From contig JACDGM010000051.1 of assembly GCA_013815325.1 (NCBI GenBank), positions 1 through 33,665 of the forward strand: DNA of 33,665 nt, written 5' to 3'. How positions within the stretch are numbered: the stretch's first letter is position 1; each line of letters begins with the position of its first letter. Shown here one piece after another: positions 7,819 to 16,712 of the stretch. The notes beneath the pieces are model-generated. The model was given only the letters and a program-made list of their open reading frames with translations. It searched no databases and was not told the DNA's origin. The DNA is from Chthoniobacterales bacterium. GTDB lineage: Bacteria; Verrucomicrobiota; Verrucomicrobiia; Chthoniobacterales; UBA10450. The translations under genes were made by a program, and so were the position numbers.

Positions 7819-9030
7819 CTAGCAAGCAAAGGCCGGTATCCCAGTGATCTGTTGACCGAGCACGAGCAGGTGGATGTCGTGCGTCCCTTCGTAGGTCTTA
7901 ACGCTTTCCAGGTTACACATATGCCGGAAGCATTGGTGCTCATCAAGGATGCCGACGGCGCCGAGGATGTCGCGCGCGGTGCGGGCGATGTCGAGAGCTA
8001 TCTCGACGTTGTTCATCTTGGCCATGGAGATGTGGTAATGCCGCGCGGTGCCGGCGTCCTTTAGCTGCGCGAGACGAATAGCGAGCAGCTGGGCTTTGGT
8101 GATCTCGGTGAGCATGCGCGCCAGTTTCGCCTGCACCAACTGAAAGCTGCCGATCGGTCGACCAAATTGCTCGCGGCCGATCGCGTACTGCCGTGCCTCG
8201 TCGTAACAGGCCATCGCCGCACCGAGCGCTCCCCAGGCTATCCCATAACGCGCGTGGTTAAGGCATGTGAGCGGCGAGCGCAGCCCATCGCTCTGGGGAA
8301 GGAGCGCGCTCTCCGGCAGGAGGCAGTCATTGAATGCCAGCTCCGCCGTCAAAGCCGCGCGCAGCGAGAGTTTGCCTTCGATCAGCGTCGCGCTGAAACC
8401 GGGGTTACCTTTTTCTACAAGGAAGCCACGAATCGCGCCAGTGCTTTCCGGGTCGAGGCCGGCTTCGCCATCGATTCTCGCCCAGACTATCGCCACGTCA
8501 GCGACGGTGCCATTACCAATCCACTTTTTCTCTCCACTAAGTCTATAACCTTCACCTGTCTTAGAGGCCCGGCAGCGCAGCCCGGCAGGATTGGATCCAA
8601 AGTAAGGCTCCGTCAGGGCAAAGCAACCAAGCTTCTCGCCTCGTGCCATCGCCGGCAGCCAGCGGCTCTTTTGTTCTTCGGAGCCGAAGAGATCGATCGC
8701 CATCATCGCGAGCGAACCTTGCACCGAGGCGAAGGTGCGCAGCCCACTGTCGCCGCGTTCTAGTTCCCGCATGATGAGTCCGGCGGCCAGGCTCCCAAGT
8801 CCGGCGCAGCCATGGCCTTTGATGGTGGGGCCAAAAACGCTAAGTTGAGCCAGCTCCGGCACTAGCTCCATCGGAAAAGTGGCGTCGCGATAATGTTGCC
8901 GCACGACTGGCAGAAAACGCTCTTGTACCCAGTCGCGCACTTGATCGCGAAGGCGGCGCTCTTCGAGGGTTAACAGGTCGTCGAGCTGGTAGAAGTCGGT
9001 TGCTTCAAAGGTAAGCGGAGAGTTACTCAT
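7819..9030 (-). CDS. gcdH: glutaryl-CoA dehydrogenase-like acyl-CoA dehydrogenase
   Basis: A 403-residue FAD-dependent acyl-CoA dehydrogenase. The order is: N-terminal helical domain (LLTLEERRLRDQVRDWVQE), the middle beta-domain with CFALTEPYFGSNPAGL (FAD/substrate contact) and KKWIGNGTVADV, and the C-terminal helical domain with ARYGIAWGALGAAMACYDEA, REQFGRPIGSFQL and KTYEGTHDIH, where Glu381 is the predicted catalytic base. The YEGTHDIH...G..ITG.PAF ending is typical of glutaryl-CoA dehydrogenases, which convert glutaryl-CoA to crotonyl-CoA in lysine and tryptophan degradation. The kynurenine genes nearby support this, but another short-chain acyl-CoA is possible. ATG at 9030. It stands alone on the minus strand. 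Confidence 0.85.
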   Translation of the reverse strand: MSNSPLTFEATDFYQLDDLLTLEERRLRDQVRDWVQERFLPVVRQHYRDATFPMELVPELAQLSVFGPTIKGHGCAGLGSLAAGLIMRELERGDSGLRTFASVQGSLAMMAIDLFGSEEQKSRWLPAMARGEKLGCFALTEPYFGSNPAGLRCRASKTGEGYRLSGEKKWIGNGTVADVAIVWARIDGEAGLDPESTGAIRGFLVEKGNPGFSATLIEGKLSLRAALTAELAFNDCLLPESALLPQSDGLRSPLTCLNHARYGIAWGALGAAMACYDEARQYAIGREQFGRPIGSFQLVQAKLARMLTEITKAQLLAIRLAQLKDAGTARHYHISMAKMNNVEIALDIARTARDILGAVGILDEHQCFRHMCNLESVKTYEGTHDIHLLVLGQQITGIPAFAC

Positions 9031-9148
9031 GGGATCTCAGATTAGCAGCGACTTCGCTCGAACTCCATTGCGGATTCACCCGAGCCGTGGACTCCCTCAC
9101 AAATCAGTGTCTTGACAAACCGCCTTGGACTTGGTCAGTTTCGATCCC

Positions 9149-11083
9149 ATGTTTCCACACAATTTGAAAAGTTTTAGCGTTGCACCGGCAAGCCTTCTCG
9201 GCAGTCTTATTTTGTTTTCCAGCCTAACGATCGGATCCGGCCAGGCCGTGAAACACAAACCTCTCCCGACCGGGGAGCTGGAAAAATATGGCGACTCCCC
9301 GATTTACGTCTGGCGCAGCGGGACTTCGCCTCGCATGGTTTCGCAGCGCGACTCTTTCACCAGTACCCAGGTAAACGTGTCCTCGAATGGCTTGAATATC
9401 ACTGGCGACGCCGCGAACGAACCATCGATCTGTGTCGATCCGACCAATGGCAGCCGGATGGCCATCGGCTGGCGGCAGTTTGATAGCGTCGCTTCCAATT
9501 TCCGGCAGGCCGGTTGGGGTTATACTAGGAACGGCGGCGCCTCGTGGGCGTTTCCCGGCATCCTCGAGAACAATGTCTTTCGCAGTGACCCGGTCCTCGC
9601 TTCCGATAGCACCGGTGGCTTTTTCTATCTCAGCTTGCTCGAGACATTCTTCGATGACATGTGGCGCTCGCTCAACGGCGGCATCTCCTGGACTCGGCTG
9701 GCCCCCGCGACCGGCGGCGACAAGCAGTGGTTCACGATCGATAACACCAGCAGCACCGGGCATGGCTTTCAATATCAGAGCTGGAGCACAGGCGGGAATA
9801 ACTATGGCGGTCGGCAATTCAGCCGTTCGACCAATGGCGGGTTCACCTGGCTCAACCCAATCAATATTCCTAACTCTCCCTCCTGGGGAACACAGGACGT
9901 CGATACGGCTGGCAATCTCTTTATCGGCGGGGTGAATCTGAACACCGGGCAAATCTGGTGCGAACGCTCGACCGATGCGAAAAACGCGGCGCTCACTCCG
10001 GCCTTCGATCAAAGCACCGCGGTGAATCTAGGCGGCGACATCGGCTTCGGCGAGCCAATCAATCCTGTGGGCCTGGTTGGACAAGTGTTTCTGGCGGTGG
10101 ACCATTCGAGCCTCGCGACAAGGGATAACGTTTACATGCTGGCGAGCGTGCAGCCGACTGGCGCGAGTAATGGAAGCGATGTCATGTTCGTCCGCAGCTC
10201 CGATGGCGGCCGCACCTTCAGCACGCCGCTCCGGGTCAACGACGATCCGATTAACCACAATAAATGGCATTGGTTTGGCACACTCGCTGTCGCGCCTAAT
10301 GGTCGCATCGACAGCGTTTGGCTGGATAGCCGCAATGCCGCGAATAACACCGATTCTCAGCTCTTTTATTCCTACAGCGTGGACGCCGGGGTCACCTGGG
10401 CGCCGAACGTGGCGGTGAGTAACTCTTTCAATCCGTTCCTGGGCTATCCGAACCAGAATAAAATGGGTGATTACATTACTATCGTATCCGATAACACGGG
10501 CGGTAATGTCGCTTACACGGCTACCTTTAATGGCGAGGAAGACATCTACTATGTGCGGGTCGCTCCCACTGGAGGCGGCGAACTTACCCTGACGAGCGCG
10601 GCGTCAGTGAAAAGTGGGTTCGGCATCGATTTGCCGCTGACCGGGACGCCTGGAATCGAAGACCGGAGCGGCGGCCGGGCAGGCGATTATGAGGTCGATT
10701 TCCTATTCAATAACAGCTTGAACGCCGTTGGCGGAGTCGCCACCAGCTGCGGGACTGTTTCCAGCACGAGGATTAGCGGCGACCGATTGGTGGTTAACCT
10801 GACCGGCGTAACCTGCAACGCGCAGGACCTGACTGTGACTCTAACGAATGTTACCGATACCCAGTCGAACACGCTGCCTTCGGCGTCTGTCACCATCGGT
10901 CTTTTACTTGGCGATGTGGACGGCGATGGTTCTGTGACTAGAACAGATTTCAATCAGGTGAAGGCGGACCAGGGGAAAACGACTGACGCGTCGAACTTCC
11001 ACGAAGATGTAAACGCGAACGGTACGATCGACAGAATGGACGCGAACCTGGTGAAGCGGGGCATAGGCACCTCCCTCCCCTAG
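9149..11083 (+). CDS. secreted Asp-box beta-propeller protein with C-terminal dockerin
   Basis: About 644 residues. After a signal sequence (LLGSLILFSSLTIGSGQA) comes a sialidase/BNR-type beta-propeller with recurrent Asp-box-like turns: RNGGASW, LNGGISW, TNGGFTW, SDGGRTF, VDAGVTW. A beta-rich linker follows, then a type I dockerin: DVDGDGSVTRTDFNQVK and DVNANGTIDRMDANLVK, two calcium-binding F-hand loops. No sialidase RIP or catalytic Tyr motif is recognised, so enzymatic activity is unproven. Dockerins outside clostridia often occur singly in soil bacteria without a scaffoldin. ATG 9149 was preferred over an upstream TTG at 9125. The stop lies inside the left end of the MITE-like element. 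Confidence 0.8.
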   Translation: MFPHNLKSFSVAPASLLGSLILFSSLTIGSGQAVKHKPLPTGELEKYGDSPIYVWRSGTSPRMVSQRDSFTSTQVNVSSNGLNITGDAANEPSICVDPTNGSRMAIGWRQFDSVASNFRQAGWGYTRNGGASWAFPGILENNVFRSDPVLASDSTGGFFYLSLLETFFDDMWRSLNGGISWTRLAPATGGDKQWFTIDNTSSTGHGFQYQSWSTGGNNYGGRQFSRSTNGGFTWLNPINIPNSPSWGTQDVDTAGNLFIGGVNLNTGQIWCERSTDAKNAALTPAFDQSTAVNLGGDIGFGEPINPVGLVGQVFLAVDHSSLATRDNVYMLASVQPTGASNGSDVMFVRSSDGGRTFSTPLRVNDDPINHNKWHWFGTLAVAPNGRIDSVWLDSRNAANNTDSQLFYSYSVDAGVTWAPNVAVSNSFNPFLGYPNQNKMGDYITIVSDNTGGNVAYTATFNGEEDIYYVRVAPTGGGELTLTSAASVKSGFGIDLPLTGTPGIEDRSGGRAGDYEVDFLFNNSLNAVGGVATSCGTVSSTRISGDRLVVNLTGVTCNAQDLTVTLTNVTDTQSNTLPSASVTIGLLLGDVDGDGSVTRTDFNQVKADQGKTTDASNFHEDVNANGTIDRMDANLVKRGIGTSLP

Positions 11084-11418
11084 AGGGTGTCATGGACTTT
11101 ATTCCCTGAGAGGGGGTTCCCTCATCGCTGACGAGCTTCTGCGGTTGGACGTCTCGCATGCGTTTGAAAGCCCGGCCTCACTCGCTGTGCGAGCTGCGTT
11201 ACGGCGCGTGCTGGCGACGGTGTTGCACCGTCGCGAACTTTCCCAAGACGCGGCGAGCGCACGAAAATGATGGGGGAAGGAAAAGTTCGTCGCGCTAAAT
11301 CAGCGCGACCGGCACACGCCGTAACGCAGCGCGCCTAGCGAGCGAGGCCGGGCTTTCAAACGTGTGCGCTACCCGGGCGCTACCTGCTCCTCTGCAAAAG
11401 TGCATGACACGCTCTAGT
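11079..11418. mobile_element. MITE-like element with terminal and subterminal inverted repeats
   Basis: Left end TAGAGGGTGTCATGGACTTT (11082 on) and right end AAAGTGCATGACACGCTCTA (to 11415) are inverted copies with two mismatches. Further in, a second arm pair of over 50 bp (around 11154-11211 and 11314-11370) shares TTTGAAAGCCCGGCCTC and TGCGTTACGGCG. The centre holds smaller hairpins (GACGGTGTTGCACCGTC). No ORF of note lies inside. A non-coding element of about 335 bp with inverted ends is MITE-like and would need a transposase in trans. The left end overlaps the stop codon of the dockerin gene. Target duplication is unclear beyond CTAG on both sides. Confidence 0.55.
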
Positions 11419-11492
11419 TGACTCTGCCAAAGAAAGCGAAACCGCGGTGGTAGGGCCTGGACATGCGGACTCGCCACGATGGCGACCTTCAC

Positions 11493-12215
11493 CTAACGAG
11501 CATGGGAGAGGCCCGGCCGGAAGGTAACCCGCTGTTCGTCGATCACCCCGCCCCGCTCAAGAAAGTATCGGCGAACGTTTTCGGGATAGAAGCGGCCATC
11601 ATTCTCCCGATTGAAGCCTAGCTGGATCCGGCCGCCCCCCTTGAGCCGCGTCTCAAGATCATCGAGGAAAAACGACCATTCCGCTGGCTCCCAAAGGGTG
11701 GGACTCTTGTGGCCGTTGAAGCAGATCATAAAAGCGGTAATGAGATCGAATTTGTGATCGAAGGGGGGCAGCGGCTCGTAAGCCTTTACCCGCCAGATGA
11801 TCCGCGGGATCCCGAGCATCCGAGTCATTTCCCCATACATCGGCAACTCGTCGAGGTCGAGCCCGAGCGGGTCATGCCCAAGCCACTTGCAGATGAAAAG
11901 AAAGTAACCGGCTCCCGAACCGATATCGAGAATCTGTTTCCGCCGACCCCAGTCGAGATCGAGCTCATGAACTCGTTGCAGATTGGTCCGGATCCATCTG
12001 TTGAGATCGAGGTACTTCGGCCAAGTATCCCCTGGATCCGCCACCGCATGTCGATCGTAAATTGCCTGAAACTTATCCCGATCGATCGCCTTAAAGATGG
12101 CCTCGTCGAGGGAGAAGACGAAGCGCCGGCTCAGCAAGACAACACCGATGTGCTGGCGCGCGCTGCGTAGAACGAGCGGGTTCATTAGCTTCTTAAGCTT
12201 ATGCGAAAGGCGCAT
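11493..12215 (-). CDS. class I SAM-dependent methyltransferase
   Basis: About 240 residues. Motif I is QILDIGSGAGYFLFICKWLG, binding S-adenosylmethionine, followed by an acidic residue after the second strand (GLDLDELP) and a motif IV region (FDLITAFMICFNGHK). The N terminus has a basic helix (LSHKLKKLMNPLVL). Substrate unknown. I start at ATG 12215, 13 bases after the stop of the monooxygenase gene, giving a tight minus-strand operon; a longer start at 12257 would overlap that gene. The stop TAG is part of a TCGTTAGGT copy of the recurrent motif (core 11492-11498). Confidence 0.75.
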   Translation of the reverse strand: MRLSHKLKKLMNPLVLRSARQHIGVVLLSRRFVFSLDEAIFKAIDRDKFQAIYDRHAVADPGDTWPKYLDLNRWIRTNLQRVHELDLDWGRRKQILDIGSGAGYFLFICKWLGHDPLGLDLDELPMYGEMTRMLGIPRIIWRVKAYEPLPPFDHKFDLITAFMICFNGHKSPTLWEPAEWSFFLDDLETRLKGGGRIQLGFNRENDGRFYPENVRRYFLERGGVIDEQRVTFRPGLSHAR

Positions 12216-12228
12216 GGTTAAGAAGGCG

Positions 12229-13563
12229 CTACCCGGAGATACGTCGTAGCACGCCAATGAGTAGGGTCACGACGACGAAGACAAGGACGAGCAAACCGGT
12301 ATAAACGATACGATCCTGCCGTAGGGCACGCCGCGCGGCTTCCGCATATGGGATGCGAGTGAAAGATACCATGGTATAAAGCGGCAGGTAAACCCCTGGA
12401 AGCCATCCTTCGAGGGTGTGCTCGAGCTTCTTCTTCGCCCGGAATACGCGCGAAGCAGTTTTGTCGCGCATCTCGATGAAGTTATGCAGCGCGAGGTCGG
12501 CAAGGGCATCGGCGTTTTCCTTGCGCCGGTCGAAATACTCGGCAAAGGCCCGCTTACGTTCGTTAGGGAACTCGGCCAGGCATTCGTCCAAGACGACGCA
12601 GTCTTCGAAGGCGGCATTCATCCCCTGGCCATAAAACGGCACCACCGCGTGAGAGGCGTCCCCAAGGAGCGTGACCTTGTCTTCGTAATACCACGGTGCG
12701 CAGCGAATCGTTACGAGTGAGCCGGTCGGGTTCCTCTTAAAGTCGTCGAGCAGCGCCGGCATGAGCGCGACGGCATCGGGAAATTCCTCGTCGAAAAAGC
12801 TCCGCACTTCGTCGTCCGTCTGAGTGGTCGCGAAACTACACGGACCCTCAAACTCCCAGAAGAGCGTGCAGGTAAAAGAGCCGTCCGGATTGGGCAAGGC
12901 AATCATCATGAAACTTCGGCGCGGCCAGATATGAAGCGCGTTCTTTTCCATCTGCCACGAGCCTTCAACCGAGGGCGGGATTGTCAGCTCCTTGTAACCA
13001 TGTGGCAGATAACTCTGGCTATACTTAAACGGGCTCAGCCGTTGCATCGCTCCGCGCACGGCCGAGAAGGCGCCATCAACTCCTATAATGGCGTCAGCCC
13101 GCGCTGTGCTCGGAACGTTCGTTTCGCTCTGAACCAAATGCGCGGCGGGCGCGTTAAGGTCAACATCGGTACAGCGTTGGTTGAACATCACCCGCACGTT
13201 TGCGTAACGCTGCGCGGCTTGAATGACTATGGTATTTAATACATCACGTCCGATGGAGTTGATGCACTTGTTCGGATCGCGATCGTAGGGCGAAAAGTGC
13301 AACGTGCCGGCCTTGTCGTGGATCATCCGGCCGCGCATCGGGATGGCGTGTCGCAAAACTTCATCGGCGAGATCGAGCTGCCGCAGCGCATGAATCCCGC
13401 GGGTCGAGAGTGCAAGATTGATGGAGCGCCCGCCGACCGTATTACCCGCTCGCGGATCGGGCCGGCGCTCGAAGAGGTCGACCTCATAACCGCGGCGACC
13501 GAGGAAACCAGCGAGTAATCCCCCGGCCAGACCACTACCGATGAGGGCAAATTTGGAACCCAT
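12229..13563 (-). CDS. kmo: kynurenine 3-monooxygenase with C-terminal membrane anchor
   Basis: A 444-residue FAD monooxygenase that hydroxylates L-kynurenine to 3-hydroxykynurenine with NADPH and O2. The N-terminal Rossmann motif is ALIGSGLAGGLLAGFL. FERRPDPR and GRSINLALSTRG are diagnostic for this family, as are GRDVLN and the second FAD motif TLLGDASHAVVPFYGQGMNA. The C terminus ends with YTGLLVLVFVVVTLLIGVL, a predicted transmembrane helix, as in mitochondrial enzymes. ATG 13563 is chosen since the FAD motif follows directly. It is the first gene before the methyltransferase; kynureninase lies 0.7 kb away on the same strand, separated by a plus-strand response regulator. Confidence 0.92.
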   Translation of the reverse strand: MGSKFALIGSGLAGGLLAGFLGRRGYEVDLFERRPDPRAGNTVGGRSINLALSTRGIHALRQLDLADEVLRHAIPMRGRMIHDKAGTLHFSPYDRDPNKCINSIGRDVLNTIVIQAAQRYANVRVMFNQRCTDVDLNAPAAHLVQSETNVPSTARADAIIGVDGAFSAVRGAMQRLSPFKYSQSYLPHGYKELTIPPSVEGSWQMEKNALHIWPRRSFMMIALPNPDGSFTCTLFWEFEGPCSFATTQTDDEVRSFFDEEFPDAVALMPALLDDFKRNPTGSLVTIRCAPWYYEDKVTLLGDASHAVVPFYGQGMNAAFEDCVVLDECLAEFPNERKRAFAEYFDRRKENADALADLALHNFIEMRDKTASRVFRAKKKLEHTLEGWLPGVYLPLYTMVSFTRIPYAEAARRALRQDRIVYTGLLVLVFVVVTLLIGVLRRISG

Positions 13564-13681
13564 GCAGGCTCTACCGTGGCCAGTTCCGGCAATTTGCCAA
13601 GCGCTGAGAGTTGCGGCATCCTCACCCGGACCGGCCTCGGCGCCGCTTGGCACTTCGACTGCTAACTAAAAGTCCGCTGTT

Positions 13682-14095
13682 ATGAACCCTCAATCGCAAC
13701 CAGAAGGCCCAGAGCGGGGGAAAACTTACGAGCTCAAAGCCGTTCTGGTGGTCGATGACGACCAGCAGCTCGCCTCCGCTTTGCAATGGATTTTGGCCGA
13801 TGAAAATTACCTCGTGGACGTCGCCCATGATGGCGAGGAAGCGCTTCTGAAAGTTAAGGCGCACGACTACGATGCCGTGATCTGCGACTTGAAAATGCCC
13901 AATCTTCGGGGCGACGCATTCTATCTCCAAGCAAAGGAAATGCGGCCCTCCCTGGCGGACCGTTTTATCTTCATCACCGGTTACGCCACGGATCCGGCGA
14001 TCAGACACTTTCTCATCGAACAGGAGGTCAAGTTCCTGGTGAAGCCTTTCCCAATCCCAGGTTTGATCAACTGCTTGAAACAGTTACTCGGCTAG
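13682..14095 (+). CDS. single-domain response regulator
   Basis: A 137-residue CheY-like receiver with no output domain. The acidic pocket is VVDDD (25-27), the phosphoacceptor is Asp69 in VICDLKMP, the switch Thr/Ser position is in FIFITGYA, and the conserved Lys121 is in FLVKPF. Such stand-alone receivers act in phosphorelays or bind a partner protein. No histidine kinase lies in the window. It is divergent from the monooxygenase gene (about 118 bases between starts). Confidence 0.85.
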   Translation: MNPQSQPEGPERGKTYELKAVLVVDDDQQLASALQWILADENYLVDVAHDGEEALLKVKAHDYDAVICDLKMPNLRGDAFYLQAKEMRPSLADRFIFITGYATDPAIRHFLIEQEVKFLVKPFPIPGLINCLKQLLG

Positions 14096-14148
14096 AGTCC
14101 TTTACCGGTTAAACCAAGGCCGATGCCTGGCGAGAAGAAACTGGACGC

Positions 14149-14222
14149 GCGGACTCGCCACGGCGTAGCCCGTCGGCGGAGTCGGGAGCGCCTCCCTCCA
14201 GAGGGACATGCTTCGTCATGTC
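14149..14222. repeat. palindromic repeats in the response regulator/kynU gap
   Basis: The gap 14096-14267 contains GGACTCGCCACGGCG with an inverted partner (GGCGGAGTC), and a second small hairpin GGACATG-CTTCGT-CATGTCC. GGACTCGCC recurs at about 11468 and in the perfect palindrome at 21967. No gene is seen here. It lies between convergent genes, so a transcript-end role is possible. Confidence 0.4.
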
Positions 14223-14267
14223 CAGGCTGATACAGCGCGCGCTGGAGTAACGCGAGGTGGAATAGCG

Positions 14268-15545
14268 CTAGCTGTGCTCCACGAGAACCTTCGCGCAGCG
14301 CCAGACTTCGTGGAAGGTGTTGTAAAGCGGTGTTGGCGCGGCGCGGATGACGTTTGGTTCGCGAAAGTCACACTTCACCCCCGCGGCCTCAAGTTTCTGG
14401 AAGAGTTCCTTGGCGCGTTCGTGGACAAGGATGGAGAGTTGACAGCCGCGTTCGTTAGTCTCGTGCGGAGTGATAACTGTGAACAGCTCTGAAGTCTCGC
14501 GCTTGAGCAGAAACTGAAAATAGCCGGTGAGCCGGATTGATTTCGCCCGCAGCGCTTCCATCCCGCCTGCTTCATCAAAGAGTGCAAGCGAAGTTCGCAG
14601 CGGCGCCATCGCGAGGATCGGCGGGTTGCTAACCTGCCAGGCATCAGCGGATGGCACCGGCACGAAGTCCGGCTCGAGCTGCATACGAAAACGCTTTGCC
14701 GGATCGTTACCCCACCAGCCGGCGAAGCGCGGTAAGTCGCGATCACGCGCGTGTCGCTCGTGCACGAAGGCGCCCGCCACTGCGCCCGGCCCGGAGTTGA
14801 GATACTTATAGGAACACCAGACGGCGAAATCGACGTTCCAATCGTGCAAGGCCAGAGGCGCGTTGCCCACAGCGTGCGCGAGATCGATGCCGGCAATGCA
14901 CCCACGCTCCTGCGCCAGCCACGTGATCCGGGCGATATCGAAGAGCTGCCCGGTGAAGAAATTTACCCCGGCGAAGAGGACGAGCGCGATTTGCTCGCCC
15001 TGTTTTTTGAGAACCGCCTCGATGTCTTCCTGGTGCAGGGCAAACTCTCCTACACGCGGGCGCGCCAGGACGAGAGATTCTTCCGGGTCGAAGCCGTGAT
15101 GCGCGATCTGCGATTTGATCGCATAGGTGTCTGAAGGGAAGGCCGGCTCTTCCATCATAATCTTGCAGCGCCCTTTCCTTGGGCGATAAAAAGTGGCCAT
15201 CAAAAGGTGCAGGTTCACCGTCAGGCTGTTCATGCAAACGACTTCGTTAGGCTGGGCGCCGACGAGCCGGGCCGCCGGCTCGCGCAAGGTCTCGTGATAG
15301 GAATACCAGGGGGTCGCCGCGTCGAGGTGGGCGTCCACCGCCAGCCTCGCCCAGTCATCCAACTCTTGATTGACGATTTGCCGCGTCGTCTTCGGCATGA
15401 GCCCGAGTGAATTGCCCACAAAATAAATCAGCGGCCGGCCCTCCGCGCCGCAAGGAATGTGAAAACGATCGCGAAAATCAGCGAGCGCATCTTCGCCATC
15501 CAGTTGCAGGGCAAACTCTTCGTCAGCGGAAAAAGTCATGGGCAT
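14268..15545 (-). CDS. kynU: kynureninase
   Basis: A 425-residue PLP enzyme of fold type I that cleaves kynurenine or 3-hydroxykynurenine to (hydroxy)anthranilate and alanine. Family landmarks are FVGNSLGLMPK, HLDAATPWYSYHE, VVCMNSLTVNLHLLM (phosphate binding), GIDLAHAVGNAPLALHDWNVDFAVW (PLP-contacting Asp) and SYKYLNSGPGA with Lys247 as Schiff-base lysine, then FAGWWGNDP and a C-terminal RAAPTPLYN. Full length. It starts at ATG 15545 (or 15539). With the nearby monooxygenase it makes the 3-hydroxyanthranilate branch. The tryptophan dioxygenase and 3-hydroxyanthranilate dioxygenase are not in this window. Confidence 0.93.
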   Translation of the reverse strand: MPMTFSADEEFALQLDGEDALADFRDRFHIPCGAEGRPLIYFVGNSLGLMPKTTRQIVNQELDDWARLAVDAHLDAATPWYSYHETLREPAARLVGAQPNEVVCMNSLTVNLHLLMATFYRPRKGRCKIMMEEPAFPSDTYAIKSQIAHHGFDPEESLVLARPRVGEFALHQEDIEAVLKKQGEQIALVLFAGVNFFTGQLFDIARITWLAQERGCIAGIDLAHAVGNAPLALHDWNVDFAVWCSYKYLNSGPGAVAGAFVHERHARDRDLPRFAGWWGNDPAKRFRMQLEPDFVPVPSADAWQVSNPPILAMAPLRTSLALFDEAGGMEALRAKSIRLTGYFQFLLKRETSELFTVITPHETNERGCQLSILVHERAKELFQKLEAAGVKCDFREPNVIRAAPTPLYNTFHEVWRCAKVLVEHS

Positions 15546-15659
15546 AATTCAGCGGAAAACGTTCAACCGCCTACGACGAAATTTGCGGCGTGGCAAGAGC
15601 GTGCCAGCCGCTTTTGCTCTTTACGGTCCCTGAACTCTCCTTACCTTGCGCGCGAGTTC

Positions 15660-16511
15660 ATGCAGTACGAGGATAATCCGGTCAGCATAAAGTTTTACGT
15701 TAAGCGCTACATCCTGCAGCATCGCGAGGAGTTCGTTGACAAAGTGGTGATCGATATACCGGCCGGGTCCGGAGCCACTTCCAAGGCTCTGCGGGACGCG
15801 GGCGCCGAGGTGCACGCGTACGATCTTTTTCCCGAATACTTCACGGTTAAAGGCCTGGCCTGCGTGCGGGCCAATCTTATCGAAGGCCTGCCGGTGCCGG
15901 ATGGGTTCGCAGACATCGTCTTTTGTCAGGAAGGGATTGAGCACTTCAGCGATCAATACCGCGCGTTACAGGAGTTCAATCGTGTGCTTAAAAAAAACGG
16001 CTCCTTATTCATTACCACGCCTAACTACTCCAACCTTAAATCAAAGCTGAGTTACTTTCTCTTCGAGACTGAATACCTCTTGAAGACGATGCCGCCAAAT
16101 GAGATCGATTCCATCTGGATGGCGGACCAATCGCGCAGCAATGAGGTTTACTTTGGACACCTGTTTCTTCTCGGAATCCAAAAACTGCGACTGCTCGCAA
16201 GGCTTTCAGGATTCAGGATCAAGCAGTTCGTTTTCACCAAGGCCTCGACCACTTCATTGGTGCTATTGCCATTTGCTTATCCCCTAATTCTCCTCACAAA
16301 TTGGTGGACCTATCGGAACCGTGTCCGCCGGGACCACCACATTCCCGGCTCACCCTACGAAACGTTGTATCGGGAACTGATGCAGCTCAATGCCAACATC
16401 GGTCTGCTCGTCGACAGACATTTGTTCGTTGAATTCGAGAAGGAAGCCGCCCCTGCTACGGTGCGAAGCAGTCTGCGTGGCCAGCATGGGGCGTTTAACA
16501 TGGTTACTTAG
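15660..16511 (+). CDS. class I SAM-dependent methyltransferase
   Basis: About 283 residues. SAM-binding motif I is VVIDIPAGSGATSKALRDAG, with motif II ending in an acidic residue (VHAYDLFP). Motif III/IV follows as DIVFCQEGIEHFSDQYRALQEFNRVLKKNGSLFITTPN, typical of Methyltransf_11-like enzymes acting on lipids, quinones or sugars. A hydrophobic segment (SLVLLPFAYPLILLTNWW) may contact the membrane. The ATG at 15660 was chosen because the open frame upstream (from 15459) overlaps kynU and shows no domain features. Substrate unknown. Confidence 0.75.
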   Translation: MQYEDNPVSIKFYVKRYILQHREEFVDKVVIDIPAGSGATSKALRDAGAEVHAYDLFPEYFTVKGLACVRANLIEGLPVPDGFADIVFCQEGIEHFSDQYRALQEFNRVLKKNGSLFITTPNYSNLKSKLSYFLFETEYLLKTMPPNEIDSIWMADQSRSNEVYFGHLFLLGIQKLRLLARLSGFRIKQFVFTKASTTSLVLLPFAYPLILLTNWWTYRNRVRRDHHIPGSPYETLYRELMQLNANIGLLVDRHLFVEFEKEAAPATVRSSLRGQHGAFNMVT

Positions 16512-16607
16512 GAGATATCTTCGCGCCTCCGAGAGCTCCTGCGGGTTGCAGTTCCGAATGCTTTGGACGGCACGGCCGAGTTACACGCCATGCTTCTACG
16601 GGTTCAA

Positions 16608-16628
16608 AGTGCATGACCCGCTCTGGAG
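16608..16628. repeat. solo end resembling the MITE-like terminal repeat
   Basis: AAGTGCATGACCCGCTCTGG at 16608 matches the right end of the element at 11079-11418 (AAGTGCATGACACGCTCTAG) at 18 of 20 positions. No matching inverted end is found nearby. The gap 16512-16712 has no other feature I can support. Confidence 0.45.
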
Positions 16629-16712
16629 GACGTTGAAAAATCTGCCGCGGTGAGCAGAGCGAAGGATTCTTTGGGATTTTTTGCACGGTTCCGCGAATCA
16701 CTCTGGTAACGA

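Noticed and set aside
8167-8763. Plus-strand open frame opposite the acyl-CoA dehydrogenase
   Set aside because: The minus-strand protein is complete and conserved; the opposite frame is a shadow.
15459-15659. Longer start for the methyltransferase at 15660
   Set aside because: The extension overlaps the first 87 bases of kynU on the other strand and has no domain-like sequence.
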